NCBI GenBank assembly: GCA_009777535.1 | Contig: WRLP01000005.1 | Coordinates: 92,149-156,148 of the forward strand | Reading direction: 5' to 3' | Source of the DNA: Treponema sp. | GTDB lineage: Bacteria > Spirochaetota > Spirochaetia > Treponematales > Breznakiellaceae | Length of the DNA stretch: 64,000 nucleotides | In this document: positions 18,149-26,926 of the stretch, in pieces | How positions within the stretch are numbered: the stretch's first letter is position 1 | Layout: each line of letters opens with the position of its first letter | Notes under the pieces: generated by a model | What the model was told of the DNA's origin: nothing | The model's input: the letters and a program-made list of their open reading frames with translations, nothing else | The model's database searches: none | Position numbers and translations under genes: made by a program

Positions 18149-18469
18149 ATGCTCGGAGCTGATGTTGAATGGGACGATGAAAAAAATGAGATCAACAAAC
18201 TGGAACATGAAGGCTTGGGCTTTGAATTGGCTCAACTTGTTTTTGCAGACCAGAACCGTCTTGAGCGCATGGATCGGAGTGAAAATAATAAATTCGGGGA
18301 AGAACGGTGGCAGACCCTGGGTATGGTAGGAAAGGTTCTTTTTGTGGTCTTTACAGAACGCGAAGAGAGGAAGCGAATAATATCGGCACGCTTGGCCAAC
18401 AAGGCAGAACGGAGAAGCTATCATGGGAATTACCAGATCGACGGTAAGGGTTGGGCAAAAGCCAACTAA
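18149..18469 (+). CDS. brnT: BrnT family toxin (RelE-fold ribonuclease)
   Basis: 106 residues. The family pattern is clear: VEWDDEKNEINKLEHEGLGFE at the start, then ERWQTLG, FVVFTERE, and the terminal RIISARLANKAERR. BrnT toxins are RNases that stop translation and are neutralised by BrnA. The next gene overlaps by 47 bp in a different frame and encodes the antitoxin. A TATAAT (18142-18147) nearly touches the ATG, but the nearest TTGACA is 22 bp further upstream, so the promoter is unclear. The pair sits between two copies of a 31-bp repeat. Confidence 0.85.
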   Translation: MLGADVEWDDEKNEINKLEHEGLGFELAQLVFADQNRLERMDRSENNKFGEERWQTLGMVGKVLFVVFTEREERKRIISARLANKAERRSYHGNYQIDGKGWAKAN

Positions 18470-18740
18470 AGAACAATTAAAACAGATTCGGGAAATCGCA
18501 AAAAAGCCTGTTCATTATACAGAAGATTGTCCAGAATCCACACCGGAAGCCCTTGCAGAATTCGCAGCAATGGCGCGGGCCAGGAGGAAAAAGAGAATTA
18601 AGCCCATGGTAGCCCTGCGTGTTGAACCGGAAGCTCTGGAAAAATACAAAGCTTTGGGAAGCGGCTATACCGGTATTATGGCTGATGTATTAAATTATGT
18701 TGCAGACAACCCTGACGTACTTGTCAAGGCAATAGGGTAA
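18423..18740 (+). CDS. brnA: BrnA-like antitoxin
   Basis: 105 residues. The C-terminal half KPMVALRVEPEALEKYKALGSGYTGIMADVL fits the BrnA/DUF4415 fold: a beta strand plus two helices that form a ribbon-helix-helix-like dimer binding DNA. The N-terminal half would wrap the BrnT toxin. It overlaps brnT by 47 bp, the usual coupling in this family, and would autorepress the operon. A GTTxGTG-rich dispersed repeat starts 6 bp after its stop codon. Confidence 0.8.
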   Translation: MGITRSTVRVGQKPTKEQLKQIREIAKKPVHYTEDCPESTPEALAEFAAMARARRKKRIKPMVALRVEPEALEKYKALGSGYTGIMADVLNYVADNPDVLVKAIG

Positions 18741-18746
18741 GTACAA

Positions 18747-18796
18747 TAATATCGAATTAACCGTTGGTGTCGTTGGTGAGGTTCGTGGTTAGATTA
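18747..18796. repeat. Dispersed GTTxGTG repeat, copy 1
   Basis: Starts AATATCGAATTAA and continues as degenerate GTTGGTG/GTTCGTG units. Related copies lie at 61399-61440 (same strand, same AATATCGAATTAA start) and 60307-60350 (opposite strand). Two of the three follow an antitoxin-like gene. Confidence 0.6.
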
Positions 18797-18822
18797 TTTA
18801 CTTTGTCAAGTGTTACAGGATG

Positions 18823-18853
18823 CTCACTCAACGGCAATTACCTTGACATTAGA
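18823..18853. repeat. 31-bp direct repeat, copy 2, right flank of BrnTA
   Basis: Identical to 18094-18124; the distance between copies is 729 bp. Here the repeat is the genuine 3' end of the minus-strand exported-protein gene, whose stop codon lies within it. The BrnTA module lies exactly between the copies. Confidence 0.9.
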
Positions 18854-19165
18854 CAGGGTGCGCCGGCGGCCGGCGGGTTGGCCGTTTGCGAATCTCAACT
18901 CCACTACGGTTTCCTCGCCCTGCACGGTTACTGTCTGCTGCTGTAAGTCGATCAGCTTGTTTTCTTCCTCTTTTGCAACATACCAGTTCCCCTCTTCTGC
19001 GGAAATTATAATTTCATTGAAGTTACCGCTTCCGACCATGCGCACCCTTCCGGTAACCTGCACGGTTGTTACATCGGGTGCCGCCTCTTTTTTACCCCCG
19101 GCAGGCAATGCCGCCGCAAGGCAAAAAAGAGGCAACAGTAAAACAAATCGAAATCTATCACTCAT
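18824..19165 (-). CDS. Small exported protein of unknown function
   Basis: 113 residues using the ATG at 19165; a GTG at 19177, overlapping the upstream stop, is the alternative. A signal peptide (FVLLLPLFCLAAALPA) is followed by GGKKEAAPD, a mature start typical of exported treponemal proteins. The single Cys inside the hydrophobic core is a poor lipobox. The mature part (about 85 residues) looks like a small beta-strand domain with alternating hydrophobic residues (TVQVTGRVRMVGSG, EIIISAEEGNWYVA). It overlaps or abuts the metallopeptidase lipoprotein gene upstream, so the two form an operon. Its last ten codons are duplicated 729 bp away, beyond BrnTA. Confidence 0.7.
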   Translation of the reverse strand: MSDRFRFVLLLPLFCLAAALPAGGKKEAAPDVTTVQVTGRVRMVGSGNFNEIIISAEEGNWYVAKEEENKLIDLQQQTVTVQGEETVVELRFANGQPAGRRRTLSNVKVIAVE

Positions 19166-19176
19166 TAACACAGACA

Positions 19177-20667
19177 CTACCTGCGCTTATTGATCCTTAT
19201 CATATCTGTCAGGCTGATTGGGTACGGGCCGGAAAGCGAAGACTGCGCCGAACGGCTGCCGTTAGTGTTTTTCCTGACATCAAAACCCGGCGAAACCAAG
19301 CTGGCGACGATTGTACCGTTTTCACCGATACTTTGCTCACTTCCATCACTGTTTTCGGGTTTTACTGTATTAATGTTATAAGTAAGTAGATAATCGTTAT
19401 TTGAAATATTTGTATCACTTACGGCTCCGGAAGAAGGATTCAATCCTGCATATCTTATATTGCCGCTCCTTGTGGGCATGCTATATCCCGGGCCTGCTAT
19501 GCTGTAAACTGCTTCACCCTGATAAAGCCGAATCGACGTAGCGCCGTATAGTGTGCAAATCTCAATAGCGTTTAGTTCTGCATCAGTCTTGTAACCATAG
19601 ATAGTGCTTGAAGAACCAATGGCATTGGCCGCCATCCAGGTTTTTAACAGGGTTCCCCAGTTGTCAAGCCCATTGCCGGGAATATATTTATCGGCGGCCG
19701 CTGTAACCGCTGTGTAATCGGAATTAGTCGAAGTTATTATTTCCTGCAATATATTGTTGCCGCCTGCCTGAAGCCTCAGCCAATGGAAAAAAAGATAGGT
19801 TGTGGCATAATCGTCCAGAACAGCCTGGTCGTCCTCATCTTCACGGTTACCCCATACAAAAAAATTATTACCAAAGGGAATCAAGCCCTGATCGACCTGA
19901 CCGTTGTACCATTCAATTCTTCCTTCGTTATGCTTACCGCTGTATATATATTCAGCGGAAGCCGAAAGGCCTTCGTCGATCCAGGTATCCATTAATAGGA
20001 TATCATCAGGATCGCCGTTGGCATCGTATGTAGTTCTGAGTGCCAGAGTTGTAATAAAATTCATAAGATGTTGTGTTTCATGGGCAATAGTGGAGTACAT
20101 ATCTTCAAAATCGACATATGGATCTTCACGCGGGTTGTTCTGCCTGTAGAATACGGGAAAATTAATATAGATTATGTTGTTGTGATTTGAATGGGCGCCT
20201 GGAATAAGTCCATCTTCAAATAAATCCACAGGGTAAAAGTATCCGGCGATGTAGACTCCGGCAGAAGGATCGGTGCCCTTGATACTTAACAAAAGAATAT
20301 TGAGTTTTCCATCTCCATCGACAAGATGACCTGCCAGCTCCATGGTGCTGTATGTTCGTCCATCGAAAGGAAGATTACCGCTGAATACCGGCCTTAATTT
20401 CTGGTAGATATTGCTATCAAATTCGGTTGCTATTTTTTTGGAATATTCTCTTGCAATTTCACGATTATTTCCAACATAACTTTTTTCAAACCAAATCCTG
20501 CAATAAATCCCCTCTTCATATAATTCCGCATCTACCCTGTAGTCGCGGCCGCTTGTGTCCTGCGCCCAAAAATTTCCGCCCCCTGAGCCTCCGCCACTGC
20601 CGCCTCCTCCTGGGCAGGAAATAAATAACAAGGCTAAAACGCTAAAAACCAACAGTAATTTCTTCAT
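19177..20667 (-). CDS. M30-like zinc metallopeptidase lipoprotein
   Basis: 496 residues. A lipoprotein signal peptide ends LLFISC (lipobox Cys at 18), followed by a flexible Gly/Ser linker. The central AHETQHLMNF gives the zinc motif HExxH in the HETQH form of the hyicolysin (M30) family, and WIDEGLSASAEY downstream provides the third ligand region. It would act at the cell surface or in the periplasm on proteins. The start at 20667 is supported by GGAGGC and by a promoter at 20699-20728. The frame is open further upstream to 21048 but that would overlap the divergent DeoR gene. It is co-oriented with the small exported protein. Confidence 0.8.
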   Translation of the reverse strand: MKKLLLVFSVLALLFISCPGGGGSGGGSGGGNFWAQDTSGRDYRVDAELYEEGIYCRIWFEKSYVGNNREIAREYSKKIATEFDSNIYQKLRPVFSGNLPFDGRTYSTMELAGHLVDGDGKLNILLLSIKGTDPSAGVYIAGYFYPVDLFEDGLIPGAHSNHNNIIYINFPVFYRQNNPREDPYVDFEDMYSTIAHETQHLMNFITTLALRTTYDANGDPDDILLMDTWIDEGLSASAEYIYSGKHNEGRIEWYNGQVDQGLIPFGNNFFVWGNREDEDDQAVLDDYATTYLFFHWLRLQAGGNNILQEIITSTNSDYTAVTAAADKYIPGNGLDNWGTLLKTWMAANAIGSSSTIYGYKTDAELNAIEICTLYGATSIRLYQGEAVYSIAGPGYSMPTRSGNIRYAGLNPSSGAVSDTNISNNDYLLTYNINTVKPENSDGSEQSIGENGTIVASLVSPGFDVRKNTNGSRSAQSSLSGPYPISLTDMIRINKRR

Positions 20668-20698
20668 GTAAGTGCCTCCAAACTGTACTATTTTAATC

Positions 20699-20728
20699 AT
20701 TATACAGGCTTTTCCGCTGCTGTGGCAA
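20699..20728 (-). promoter_or_regulatory. Promoter for the metallopeptidase lipoprotein operon
   Basis: On the minus strand TTGCCA (20723-20728), an 18-bp spacer and a perfect TATAAT (20699-20704) precede the start at 20667 by about 30 bp, leaving room for the Shine-Dalgarno GGAGGC. Confidence 0.6.
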
Positions 20729-20782
20729 TGCCAAAATGCATTGTATCTTTTTCTTACCTGTATAAAGATACCATACCTCCTC

Positions 20783-20812
20783 TTTACAATATCTTTTATT
20801 TCGATGTATAAT
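20783..20812 (+). promoter_or_regulatory. Promoter for the DeoR/2-oxoacid dehydrogenase operon
   Basis: TTTACA (20783-20788), an 18-bp spacer and a perfect TATAAT (20807-20812) lie about 40 bp before the DeoR ATG, which has a Shine-Dalgarno AAGGA. No other strong promoter is apparent before the E2, E3 and E1 genes. Confidence 0.55.
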
Positions 20813-20851
20813 CGGAAGTGAAATGAAAGAATATCGTAAGGAAATTGCAAG

Positions 20852-21613
20852 ATGATTACTGAATTGACAGAAAGGGAAAGGGTCATTCTTGACCGGCTTT
20901 CAGTTGACGGCTCGGTTTCCGTGGGCATTCTTGCCAGGGAACTGGAGCTTTCGGAGGTTACTATCCGTGGGGATCTCAAAGTCCTGGAAGAAAAGGGCTG
21001 GTTGAACCGCAAATGGGGCGGGGCAGCGCCGGCCCTGCACAGGGACATTCTGGAACGCCAGCGGATTTACACCGAACAGAAGAACGCCATTGCAAGGGCG
21101 GCGACGGAGCTTATCCGGGACGGGGACGTAATCATGATCGAGGCCGGTACAACCACGGCTTTGATTGCCCGTTATCTGACCGGAAAGCGGGACATTCACA
21201 TCGTTACAAATTCAACCCTGGTCTTTTCCTACGCCCGGATGCATCCCAATTTGCTGATTACGATGACCGGCGGCGAATTCCGCAGGGCGACCGAATCCCT
21301 GGTCGGCCCCATTGCCCTGGAAACCATCGGCCGTCTCAACGTCCGGCTCGCCTTTGTTGGGACAGACGGCTTCACGCTGGAAAGGGGCATGACGACCCAC
21401 CTTATGGAAGGCGCGGAAATTGTTAAAGCCATGAAGTCTCACGCCCAAACAACCGTCCTTACAGCGGATTCCAGCAAGTATGGCAGGGTAGGTTTTTCAA
21501 ATGTCCTCCCGCTTTCGGCCATGGATATGGTTTTGACCGACGGGGGTTTGAGCGGCGAGGCAGAAGCTGAATTGCTGGAAGCGGGGATTAATATCATAAA
21601 GGCAGGGGGATAA
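20852..21613 (+). CDS. DeoR family transcriptional regulator, first gene of the dehydrogenase operon
   Basis: 253 residues. An N-terminal winged helix-turn-helix (ERERVILDRLSVDGSVSVGILARELELSEVTIRGDL) is followed by a DeoR sensor domain with IEAGTTTALIARYL, VTNSTLVF, and VGTDGF. This domain usually senses a phosphorylated sugar or similar metabolite. It starts one base before the E2 gene (2-bp gap), so it belongs to the dehydrogenase operon and probably controls it. DeoR control of a 2-oxoacid dehydrogenase implies that the complex is induced by a carbohydrate-derived signal. Confidence 0.9.
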   Translation: MITELTERERVILDRLSVDGSVSVGILARELELSEVTIRGDLKVLEEKGWLNRKWGGAAPALHRDILERQRIYTEQKNAIARAATELIRDGDVIMIEAGTTTALIARYLTGKRDIHIVTNSTLVFSYARMHPNLLITMTGGEFRRATESLVGPIALETIGRLNVRLAFVGTDGFTLERGMTTHLMEGAEIVKAMKSHAQTTVLTADSSKYGRVGFSNVLPLSAMDMVLTDGGLSGEAEAELLEAGINIIKAGG

Positions 21614-21614
21614 T

Positions 21615-23051
21615 ATGGCTCATATACTGATAATGCCCCGGCAGGGAAACACAGTTGAATCATGTGTTATCACCGGCTGGAAGGTAAAAGAAGGCGATAC
21701 CGTAACCGCCGAAACCGCAGTCTGCGAAGTGGAAACCGACAAGGCTGCCTTCGAGGTTCCTGCCGGCGCCGCCGGTACGGTTCTGAAAATTCTTCACGCG
21801 GCAGGTGATGATGTGCCGGTTCTGGAACCGATAGCAGTTATCGGCGCAGCCGGCGAAGATTGGGAAAAATTAATCTCGCAAGAAATTTCACACGGAGACA
21901 CAGAGGCACGGAGAGAAAAGGAAGAAGAAAGAGATAAAAAGGAAAAGGTAGAAGGTAAAAGAGAAGAGGGAAGAGATAAAAAGGAAAAAGTAGAAGATAA
22001 AAGAGAAGACTGTCGAGATGACGGTGATCGCGATCTTCAATCTCCAGTCCCCGATCCCCAGTCCCCATTAGTTCTCTCCCCGAGGGCGAGGAAGCTGGCG
22101 GAAAAAGAAGCTCTGTCCCCGGAAAAGGTGCCAGGCACTGGTCCGGGCGGCAGGATCATCGAGAGAGATGTGTTGGCGGCGTTGGAAAACCGTCCCGCCC
22201 TGACAGCAGCGGCAAAAGCGGCGGCAGGCTCGGTTCCAGCGGCCGGTACCGGTATCGGCGGGCGGGTAACCGTGGCTGACCTGGCTGCCGCTCCACAACC
22301 CCAGGTCCCAATACCCCAGTCCCCAACCCCCGAATACACCGAAACAGCCATCAAGGGCATACGCAAAATCATCTCTGATCGTATGCATCAATCCCTGGCG
22401 GAAACAGCCCAGTTTACCCTTAATGCATCGGCTCCTGCGCAAAGGCTGCAAGACATTCGTTCCCGAATTAAAAATTCAGATGAGGCGCTCGGGCTTTCAA
22501 AGATTACGGTAAACGATCTTATCCTCTTTGCTGTTTCCAGGGTTCTTCCCCAATTCCCCTACATGAACGCACGCAAAACCGGCGATATCCTTAAAACATA
22601 TAGTAGCATTCATCTGGGCGTCGCTGTGGACACTCCCAGGGGACTGATGGTTCCTGTTATACGAAACGCAAATCTGCTTTCGTTGGGGCAGATATCACAG
22701 GAGGCAAAACGGCTGGTCGCCGCCTGCCAGAGCGGTACGGTTAGGCGTGATGAGCTTTCGCTCTCAACTTTTACTGTTACAAATCTGGGGAGTTTTGGGA
22801 TCACGGGTTTTACGCCGGTACTCAATTTTCCCGAAGTGGCAATCCTCGGCGTTTGTAATATTGAATTGAAACCAGTCCCATCTGACCACTCTCCATTCCG
22901 CATCGAACCCCACATTGGTTTAAGTCTGACAATCGACCATCAGGTTGTGGACGGCGCTCCGGCAGCACGTTTTCTGAAGGCCCTGTGCGAGGCGTTAGCT
23001 GATATTGATCTTCTTCTGTTAACAGATAATCAGGGGGCGCAGCATGTTTGA
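21615..23051 (+). CDS. Dihydrolipoamide acyltransferase, E2 of a 2-oxoacid dehydrogenase complex
   Basis: 478 residues. One lipoyl domain (1-80, lipoyl Lys K43 in ETDKAAF), a peripheral-subunit-binding domain near 153-190 (SPRARKLAEKEALSPEKVPGTG), and a catalytic domain from about 245 with DHQVVDG near 440. The linker between lipoyl and binding domains (about 88-150) is not the usual Ala/Pro type: it is highly charged, rich in E, K, D and R, with a tandem 14-residue repeat, and is encoded by dispersed polypurine repeats. It transfers the acyl group to CoA. Neighbours E3 and E1 are translationally coupled. Pyruvate is the most likely substrate; acetoin or a branched-chain acid remains possible. 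Confidence 0.9.
   Translation: MAHILIMPRQGNTVESCVITGWKVKEGDTVTAETAVCEVETDKAAFEVPAGAAGTVLKILHAAGDDVPVLEPIAVIGAAGEDWEKLISQEISHGDTEARREKEEERDKKEKVEGKREEGRDKKEKVEDKREDCRDDGDRDLQSPVPDPQSPLVLSPRARKLAEKEALSPEKVPGTGPGGRIIERDVLAALENRPALTAAAKAAAGSVPAAGTGIGGRVTVADLAAAPQPQVPIPQSPTPEYTETAIKGIRKIISDRMHQSLAETAQFTLNASAPAQRLQDIRSRIKNSDEALGLSKITVNDLILFAVSRVLPQFPYMNARKTGDILKTYSSIHLGVAVDTPRGLMVPVIRNANLLSLGQISQEAKRLVAACQSGTVRRDELSLSTFTVTNLGSFGITGFTPVLNFPEVAILGVCNIELKPVPSDHSPFRIEPHIGLSLTIDHQVVDGAPAARFLKALCEALADIDLLLLTDNQGAQHV
21890..22009. repeat. Inserted low-complexity repeats in the E2 linker
   Basis: Contains a CACGGAGACACAGAGGCACGG type repeat (from 21890) followed by two polypurine copies, 21929-21967 and 21971-22009, with a 42-bp period. 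Words such as GGAAAAGGTAGAAGGTA and TAGAAGATAAAA recur in the gap between the sugar-binding protein and ATPase genes at 37765-37792. Downstream CCCCAGTCCCC words (22050-22070 and 22310-22325) are a second low-complexity type. Confidence 0.7.
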
Positions 23052-24453
23052 TACAATTATTATCGGCGGAGGCCCCGCCGGCTACCTTGCCGCAGAACGG
23101 CTTGGACACAATGGAAAAAAAGTTCTCTTAATAGAAGAAACGCAAATGGGCGGGACATGCCTTAACTGCGGCTGCATTCCTACAAAAACCCTGCTCAATT
23201 CGGCAAAGCAGTATGTCCACGCCAAAGAGGCAGAAAAATTCGGCGTAAAGGCTGCCGGCGTTTCATTCGACTGGGCTGTTATGCAGGGCTGGAAAACCGA
23301 GGTAGTCGCAAAACTGCGCTCCGGCGTAGAAGGCCAGATGAAACGTTTCGGCGTGGAAGTAATCAAGACAAGGGGCGAAATTGTCGGGGCCCCTTCCGGT
23401 GAAACGCCGGCAAGGGTTCGCTCGATTGCACATAACGGAAGCGCAGAACACGAGGGGAAGACGATTCTTGTCTGCGCCGGCTCGGTTCCGTCCCTGCCGC
23501 CGATTACGGGTGCAAAAGACAATCCCTTTGTTATGGACTCAACCGGCCTTTTGGCAGTCGAAAAAATGCCGAAACGCCTGGCCGTAATCGGCGGCGGAGT
23601 AATCGGCGTGGAGTTTGCGGGGCTTTTTTCGAGCCTGGGGGCGGAAGTCGCCGTTATCGAAATGATGGACGAGATTATCCCCTTTATGGACAGGGAGCAT
23701 GCGCCGGTTCTTCGCAGGGCAATGAAGGATGTAAAGTTTCACCTTGGCTGCAAGGTGGAAAAAATCGAAGGGGCGGCGGTGCATTTTACTGCCGGCGAAG
23801 GAAAAGCCGGAGTGGTGGAAGCGGATGTAATTCTTATGGCGGCCGGGCGGCGTCCGCTGTTAGACGGCTGGGGCGGGCAGGCTGCCGGTTTGGACATCAG
23901 TTCAAAAGGTGTTGCCGTAGACGACAGAATGAGAACAAATGTCCCCGGCATTTGGGCGGCGGGAGACATTACCGGCAAAAGCCTTCTGGCACATTCAGCC
24001 TACCGCATGGCGGAAGTTGCCGCCGCCGACATTCTTTCGGTACTGGACGGCGCCGCCCCAGGCAGAGATCGTATGCGCTACAACGCCGTCCCCTGGGCAG
24101 TGTACGGTATTACCGAGGCCGCCGGCGTCGGCATTACAGAGCAGGAAGCCGGCTCAAAGGGGCTTGCCATTCTAAAGGCAAACCTGCCAATGAAGGTATC
24201 GGGGCGTTTTGCGGCGGAAAATTCTTTTTCTGCCGTTGGGGCGGTTAAAGTGATTGCAGATGCGAACAACCGCCGGATTCTTGGCGTTCATGCAGTCGGC
24301 GCTTATGCCTCGGAATTCATTTGGGGCGGCGCCGCCCTGATAGAGCAGGAATTCAGAACAGATGAAGTAAAGCAAATAATTTTTCCGCACCCGACGGTGA
24401 GTGAACTGATTCGCGAAGCGGTGTGGGAAATAAAGGAGATTACAAATGCCTAA
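23044..24453 (+). CDS. lpdA: Dihydrolipoamide dehydrogenase, E3
   Basis: 469 residues. FAD-binding [16 protein letters not shown] at the N-terminus and the redox-active disulfide in [16 protein letters not shown] (C39 and C44; C42 is an extra Cys where Val is usual). The NAD-binding [10 protein letters not shown] is near residue 180, and the dimer-interface HPTVSE supplies the catalytic His-Glu. It has no N-terminal lipoyl domain. It reoxidises the E2 lipoamide and reduces NAD+. Its start overlaps the E2 gene by 8 bp and its end overlaps E1 by 8 bp, so the three are translationally coupled. Confidence 0.95.
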   Translation: MFDTIIIGGGPAGYLAAERLGHNGKKVLLIEETQMGGTCLNCGCIPTKTLLNSAKQYVHAKEAEKFGVKAAGVSFDWAVMQGWKTEVVAKLRSGVEGQMKRFGVEVIKTRGEIVGAPSGETPARVRSIAHNGSAEHEGKTILVCAGSVPSLPPITGAKDNPFVMDSTGLLAVEKMPKRLAVIGGGVIGVEFAGLFSSLGAEVAVIEMMDEIIPFMDREHAPVLRRAMKDVKFHLGCKVEKIEGAAVHFTAGEGKAGVVEADVILMAAGRRPLLDGWGGQAAGLDISSKGVAVDDRMRTNVPGIWAAGDITGKSLLAHSAYRMAEVAAADILSVLDGAAPGRDRMRYNAVPWAVYGITEAAGVGITEQEAGSKGLAILKANLPMKVSGRFAAENSFSAVGAVKVIADANNRRILGVHAVGAYASEFIWGGAALIEQEFRTDEVKQIIFPHPTVSELIREAVWEIKEITNA

Positions 24454-26923
24454 ATCAATTATTGTTGATCCAAAAGAAGTGCGCAAGCCGCAGATTCTGA
24501 AATTAAAAGATATTCCAATAAATCAGTATAAGAGTGATTTCAAAAAGGAAGCCGCCCTTTATGGAAAGGAAAGGCTGAAGCGGATTTGGTACGACATGGC
24601 GGTTATCCGTGAATTCGAAACAATGCTTCACAATTTCAAGACGCAGGGAACGTGGAACGGGATTGAATACAACCACAAGGGGCCGGCACATCTTTCCCTG
24701 GGGCAGGAAGCATCGGCTGTAGGACAGTGCGTAAATCTTGATACCGACGACTTTATCTTCGGCAGCCACCGCAGTCACGGGGAAATTCTCGCCAAGTGCT
24801 TCTCCTCCCTTTGGCAGTTGTCGCAGGATAGCGAAGGTGAAAAAAAACTCGAAGCCATTATGAAAAATTTTCTTGACGGCGAAACGCTTTTAATGGCGGA
24901 AAAAATCCCTTATAAAAACTTAAGGGACCTTGCGGAAAATTTTGTCCTCTATGGAACCCTGGCCGAAATTTTTGCCCGCAGGGCTGGTTTCAACCGCGGG
25001 CTCGGCGGATCGATGCACGCTTTTTTTCCGCCGTTCGGCTCCATGCCAAACAACGCCATTGTCGGTGGTTCGGCTGATATTGCCGCGGGGGCTGCCCTTT
25101 ACAAGAGGATAAACGGCAAGCCGGGGATTGTCATCGCAAATATCGGGGACGCATCAATGGGCTGCGGCCCGGTCTGGGAAGCGATGATGTTATCCGCCAT
25201 GGATCAGTACCGGACGCTCTGGCCGCAGAAAACCGGCTGTTCGGGGGCTCCGCCGATCCTTTTTAATTTTTTCAATAATTTCTACGGAATGGGCGGCCAG
25301 ACTGCCGGCGAAACAATGGGATACGGCGTCATGGCCAGGGTTGGTGCGGGCGTCAATCCCGAAAACATGCATACCGAGCGCGTTGACGGATACAATCCCC
25401 TGGCTGTCGCCGACGCAATAGCCCGCAAAAAGGAAATTCTGCTTGCCGGAGAAGGGCCGGCGCTGCTTGATGTCCTTACCTACCGGATTTCCGGCCATTC
25501 CCCCTCCGACGCTTCCAGTTACCGTACCAGTGACGAGGTCAAGCTCTGGCAGGAAGCGGATTCCATCGAAGAATACGGCGCCTACCTTGTTCAAAACGCG
25601 GCCGTAAAGGAAGCCGAACTGGAAGCGTTACGCGAAGAAATAAGGGCGAAACTTATTGATGTGGTAAAACTGGCGGTGAATGACGAAGCCTCTCCAAGGC
25701 TGGGCGGGGCCTTTATAGAGTCCGTAATGTTCTCGAACGGCAATGCTGAAAAAACCAGTGATCGCCGGCCGGAACTTTTACAGCCGCTTTCAGAAAACCC
25801 CAGGATCAAGGCACTGGCCGGAAAAGTCCGCTATGGCTTTGATGCAGAGGGCAAACCTGTTTCCAGGAACAAGGCTTTCCAGTACCGTGATGCGCTATTC
25901 GAGGCTCTTGCCCACCGCTTCAGTGTCGATCCGGCAATGGCCGGCTGGGGCGAAGATGTCCGCGACTGGGGCGGCGCCTTTGCCGTTTACCGCGGGTTGA
26001 CCGAGCTTTTGCCGTATAACCGTCTTTTTAACAGTCCGATTTCCGAAGGTGCAATAGTCGGAGCCGGTGTTGGTTATGCGCTATGCGGGGGACGCGCAGT
26101 AGTGGAATTGATGTACTGCGATTTTATGGGCAGGGCAGGGGACGAAATATTCAACCAGGCGTCCAAGTGGCAGGCTATGTCGGCCGGCCTCCTTAAAATG
26201 CCGCTGGTTGTCCGTGTTTCAGTTGGAAACAAGTACGGCGCCCAGCACAGCCAGGACTGGTCGGCCTTAACCGCCCACATTCCCGGCCTAAAAGTGTTCT
26301 TTCCCGCCACCCCCTACGACGCCAAGGGCATGCTCAACCTGGCGCTGCGCGGCACCGACCCTGTTATATTCTTTGAAAGCCAGCTTCTTTACGATATGCC
26401 GGAGCAGTTTGAAAAAGGCGGAGTTCCAGCCGGCTATTACGAAATCCCCGAAGGGGAGCCTGTTGTCCGCAGGCAGGGCAGGGACATTACAATCGCTACA
26501 ATCGGCGCCACCCTTTACAAAGCCATGGAAGCGGCGGAAATTATCGAGAGCCGCTTTGGCCTTTCAGCAGAAGTTATTGATATCCGGTTTATCAACCCCC
26601 TTAACTATGATAAAATCGTAGAATCGGTAAAGAAAACCGGTAAACTGCTCCTGGCCAGCGATGCTGCCGAACGCGGCTCTTTTCTGCATACGATAGCCAG
26701 CAATATTCAAACACTTGCCTTTGACTATCTTGATGCTCCTGTCGCAGTCGTGGGAAGCCGCAACTGGATAACTCCGGCGGCGGAAATGGAAGAACTGTAC
26801 TTCCCGCAGACAGAATGGATAATTGATACGATTCATGAGCGTATTTTGCCTTTTTTGTGCTATAATGTAATTACCAATCAAACAACCGGTGATCTGTTAA
26901 GGAGGAGCCGTTTGGGGGTGTAA
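24446..26923 (+). CDS. 2-oxoacid dehydrogenase E1, alpha and beta subunits fused
   Basis: 825 residues in one frame. The alpha part (about 35-430) has [18 protein letters not shown], and the thiamine-diphosphate motif GDASMGCG...NNFYGMGGQ near 234-285, then the HSPSD phosphorylation-loop equivalent. The beta part (about 475-815) starts [13 protein letters not shown] and contains [28 protein letters not shown] and an RNWITPA-like C-terminal fold. In most bacteria with an alpha2beta2 E1 the two parts are separate genes; here they are continuous, and no stop or frameshift is seen between them. It decarboxylates the 2-oxo acid and reductively acylates E2. Pyruvate is favoured but not proven. Confidence 0.88.
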   Translation: MPKSIIVDPKEVRKPQILKLKDIPINQYKSDFKKEAALYGKERLKRIWYDMAVIREFETMLHNFKTQGTWNGIEYNHKGPAHLSLGQEASAVGQCVNLDTDDFIFGSHRSHGEILAKCFSSLWQLSQDSEGEKKLEAIMKNFLDGETLLMAEKIPYKNLRDLAENFVLYGTLAEIFARRAGFNRGLGGSMHAFFPPFGSMPNNAIVGGSADIAAGAALYKRINGKPGIVIANIGDASMGCGPVWEAMMLSAMDQYRTLWPQKTGCSGAPPILFNFFNNFYGMGGQTAGETMGYGVMARVGAGVNPENMHTERVDGYNPLAVADAIARKKEILLAGEGPALLDVLTYRISGHSPSDASSYRTSDEVKLWQEADSIEEYGAYLVQNAAVKEAELEALREEIRAKLIDVVKLAVNDEASPRLGGAFIESVMFSNGNAEKTSDRRPELLQPLSENPRIKALAGKVRYGFDAEGKPVSRNKAFQYRDALFEALAHRFSVDPAMAGWGEDVRDWGGAFAVYRGLTELLPYNRLFNSPISEGAIVGAGVGYALCGGRAVVELMYCDFMGRAGDEIFNQASKWQAMSAGLLKMPLVVRVSVGNKYGAQHSQDWSALTAHIPGLKVFFPATPYDAKGMLNLALRGTDPVIFFESQLLYDMPEQFEKGGVPAGYYEIPEGEPVVRRQGRDITIATIGATLYKAMEAAEIIESRFGLSAEVIDIRFINPLNYDKIVESVKKTGKLLLASDAAERGSFLHTIASNIQTLAFDYLDAPVAVVGSRNWITPAAEMEELYFPQTEWIIDTIHERILPFLCYNVITNQTTGDLLRRSRLGV

Positions 26924-26926
26924 ATT

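Noticed and set aside
18095..18424. Minus-strand frame ending SNVKVIAVE opposite brnT
   Set aside because: Only its last ten codons match the neighbouring gene; this is the duplicated 31-bp repeat, and the rest is antisense to brnT.
19177..21048. Metallopeptidase start extended to 21048
   Set aside because: It would overlap the divergent DeoR gene and bypass a clear lipoprotein signal peptide with a Shine-Dalgarno sequence at 20667.
22125..22145. GTGCCAGGCAC word in the E2 gene as an inserted repeat
   Set aside because: It encodes VPGTG, a conserved part of the subunit-binding domain, so it is native coding sequence.
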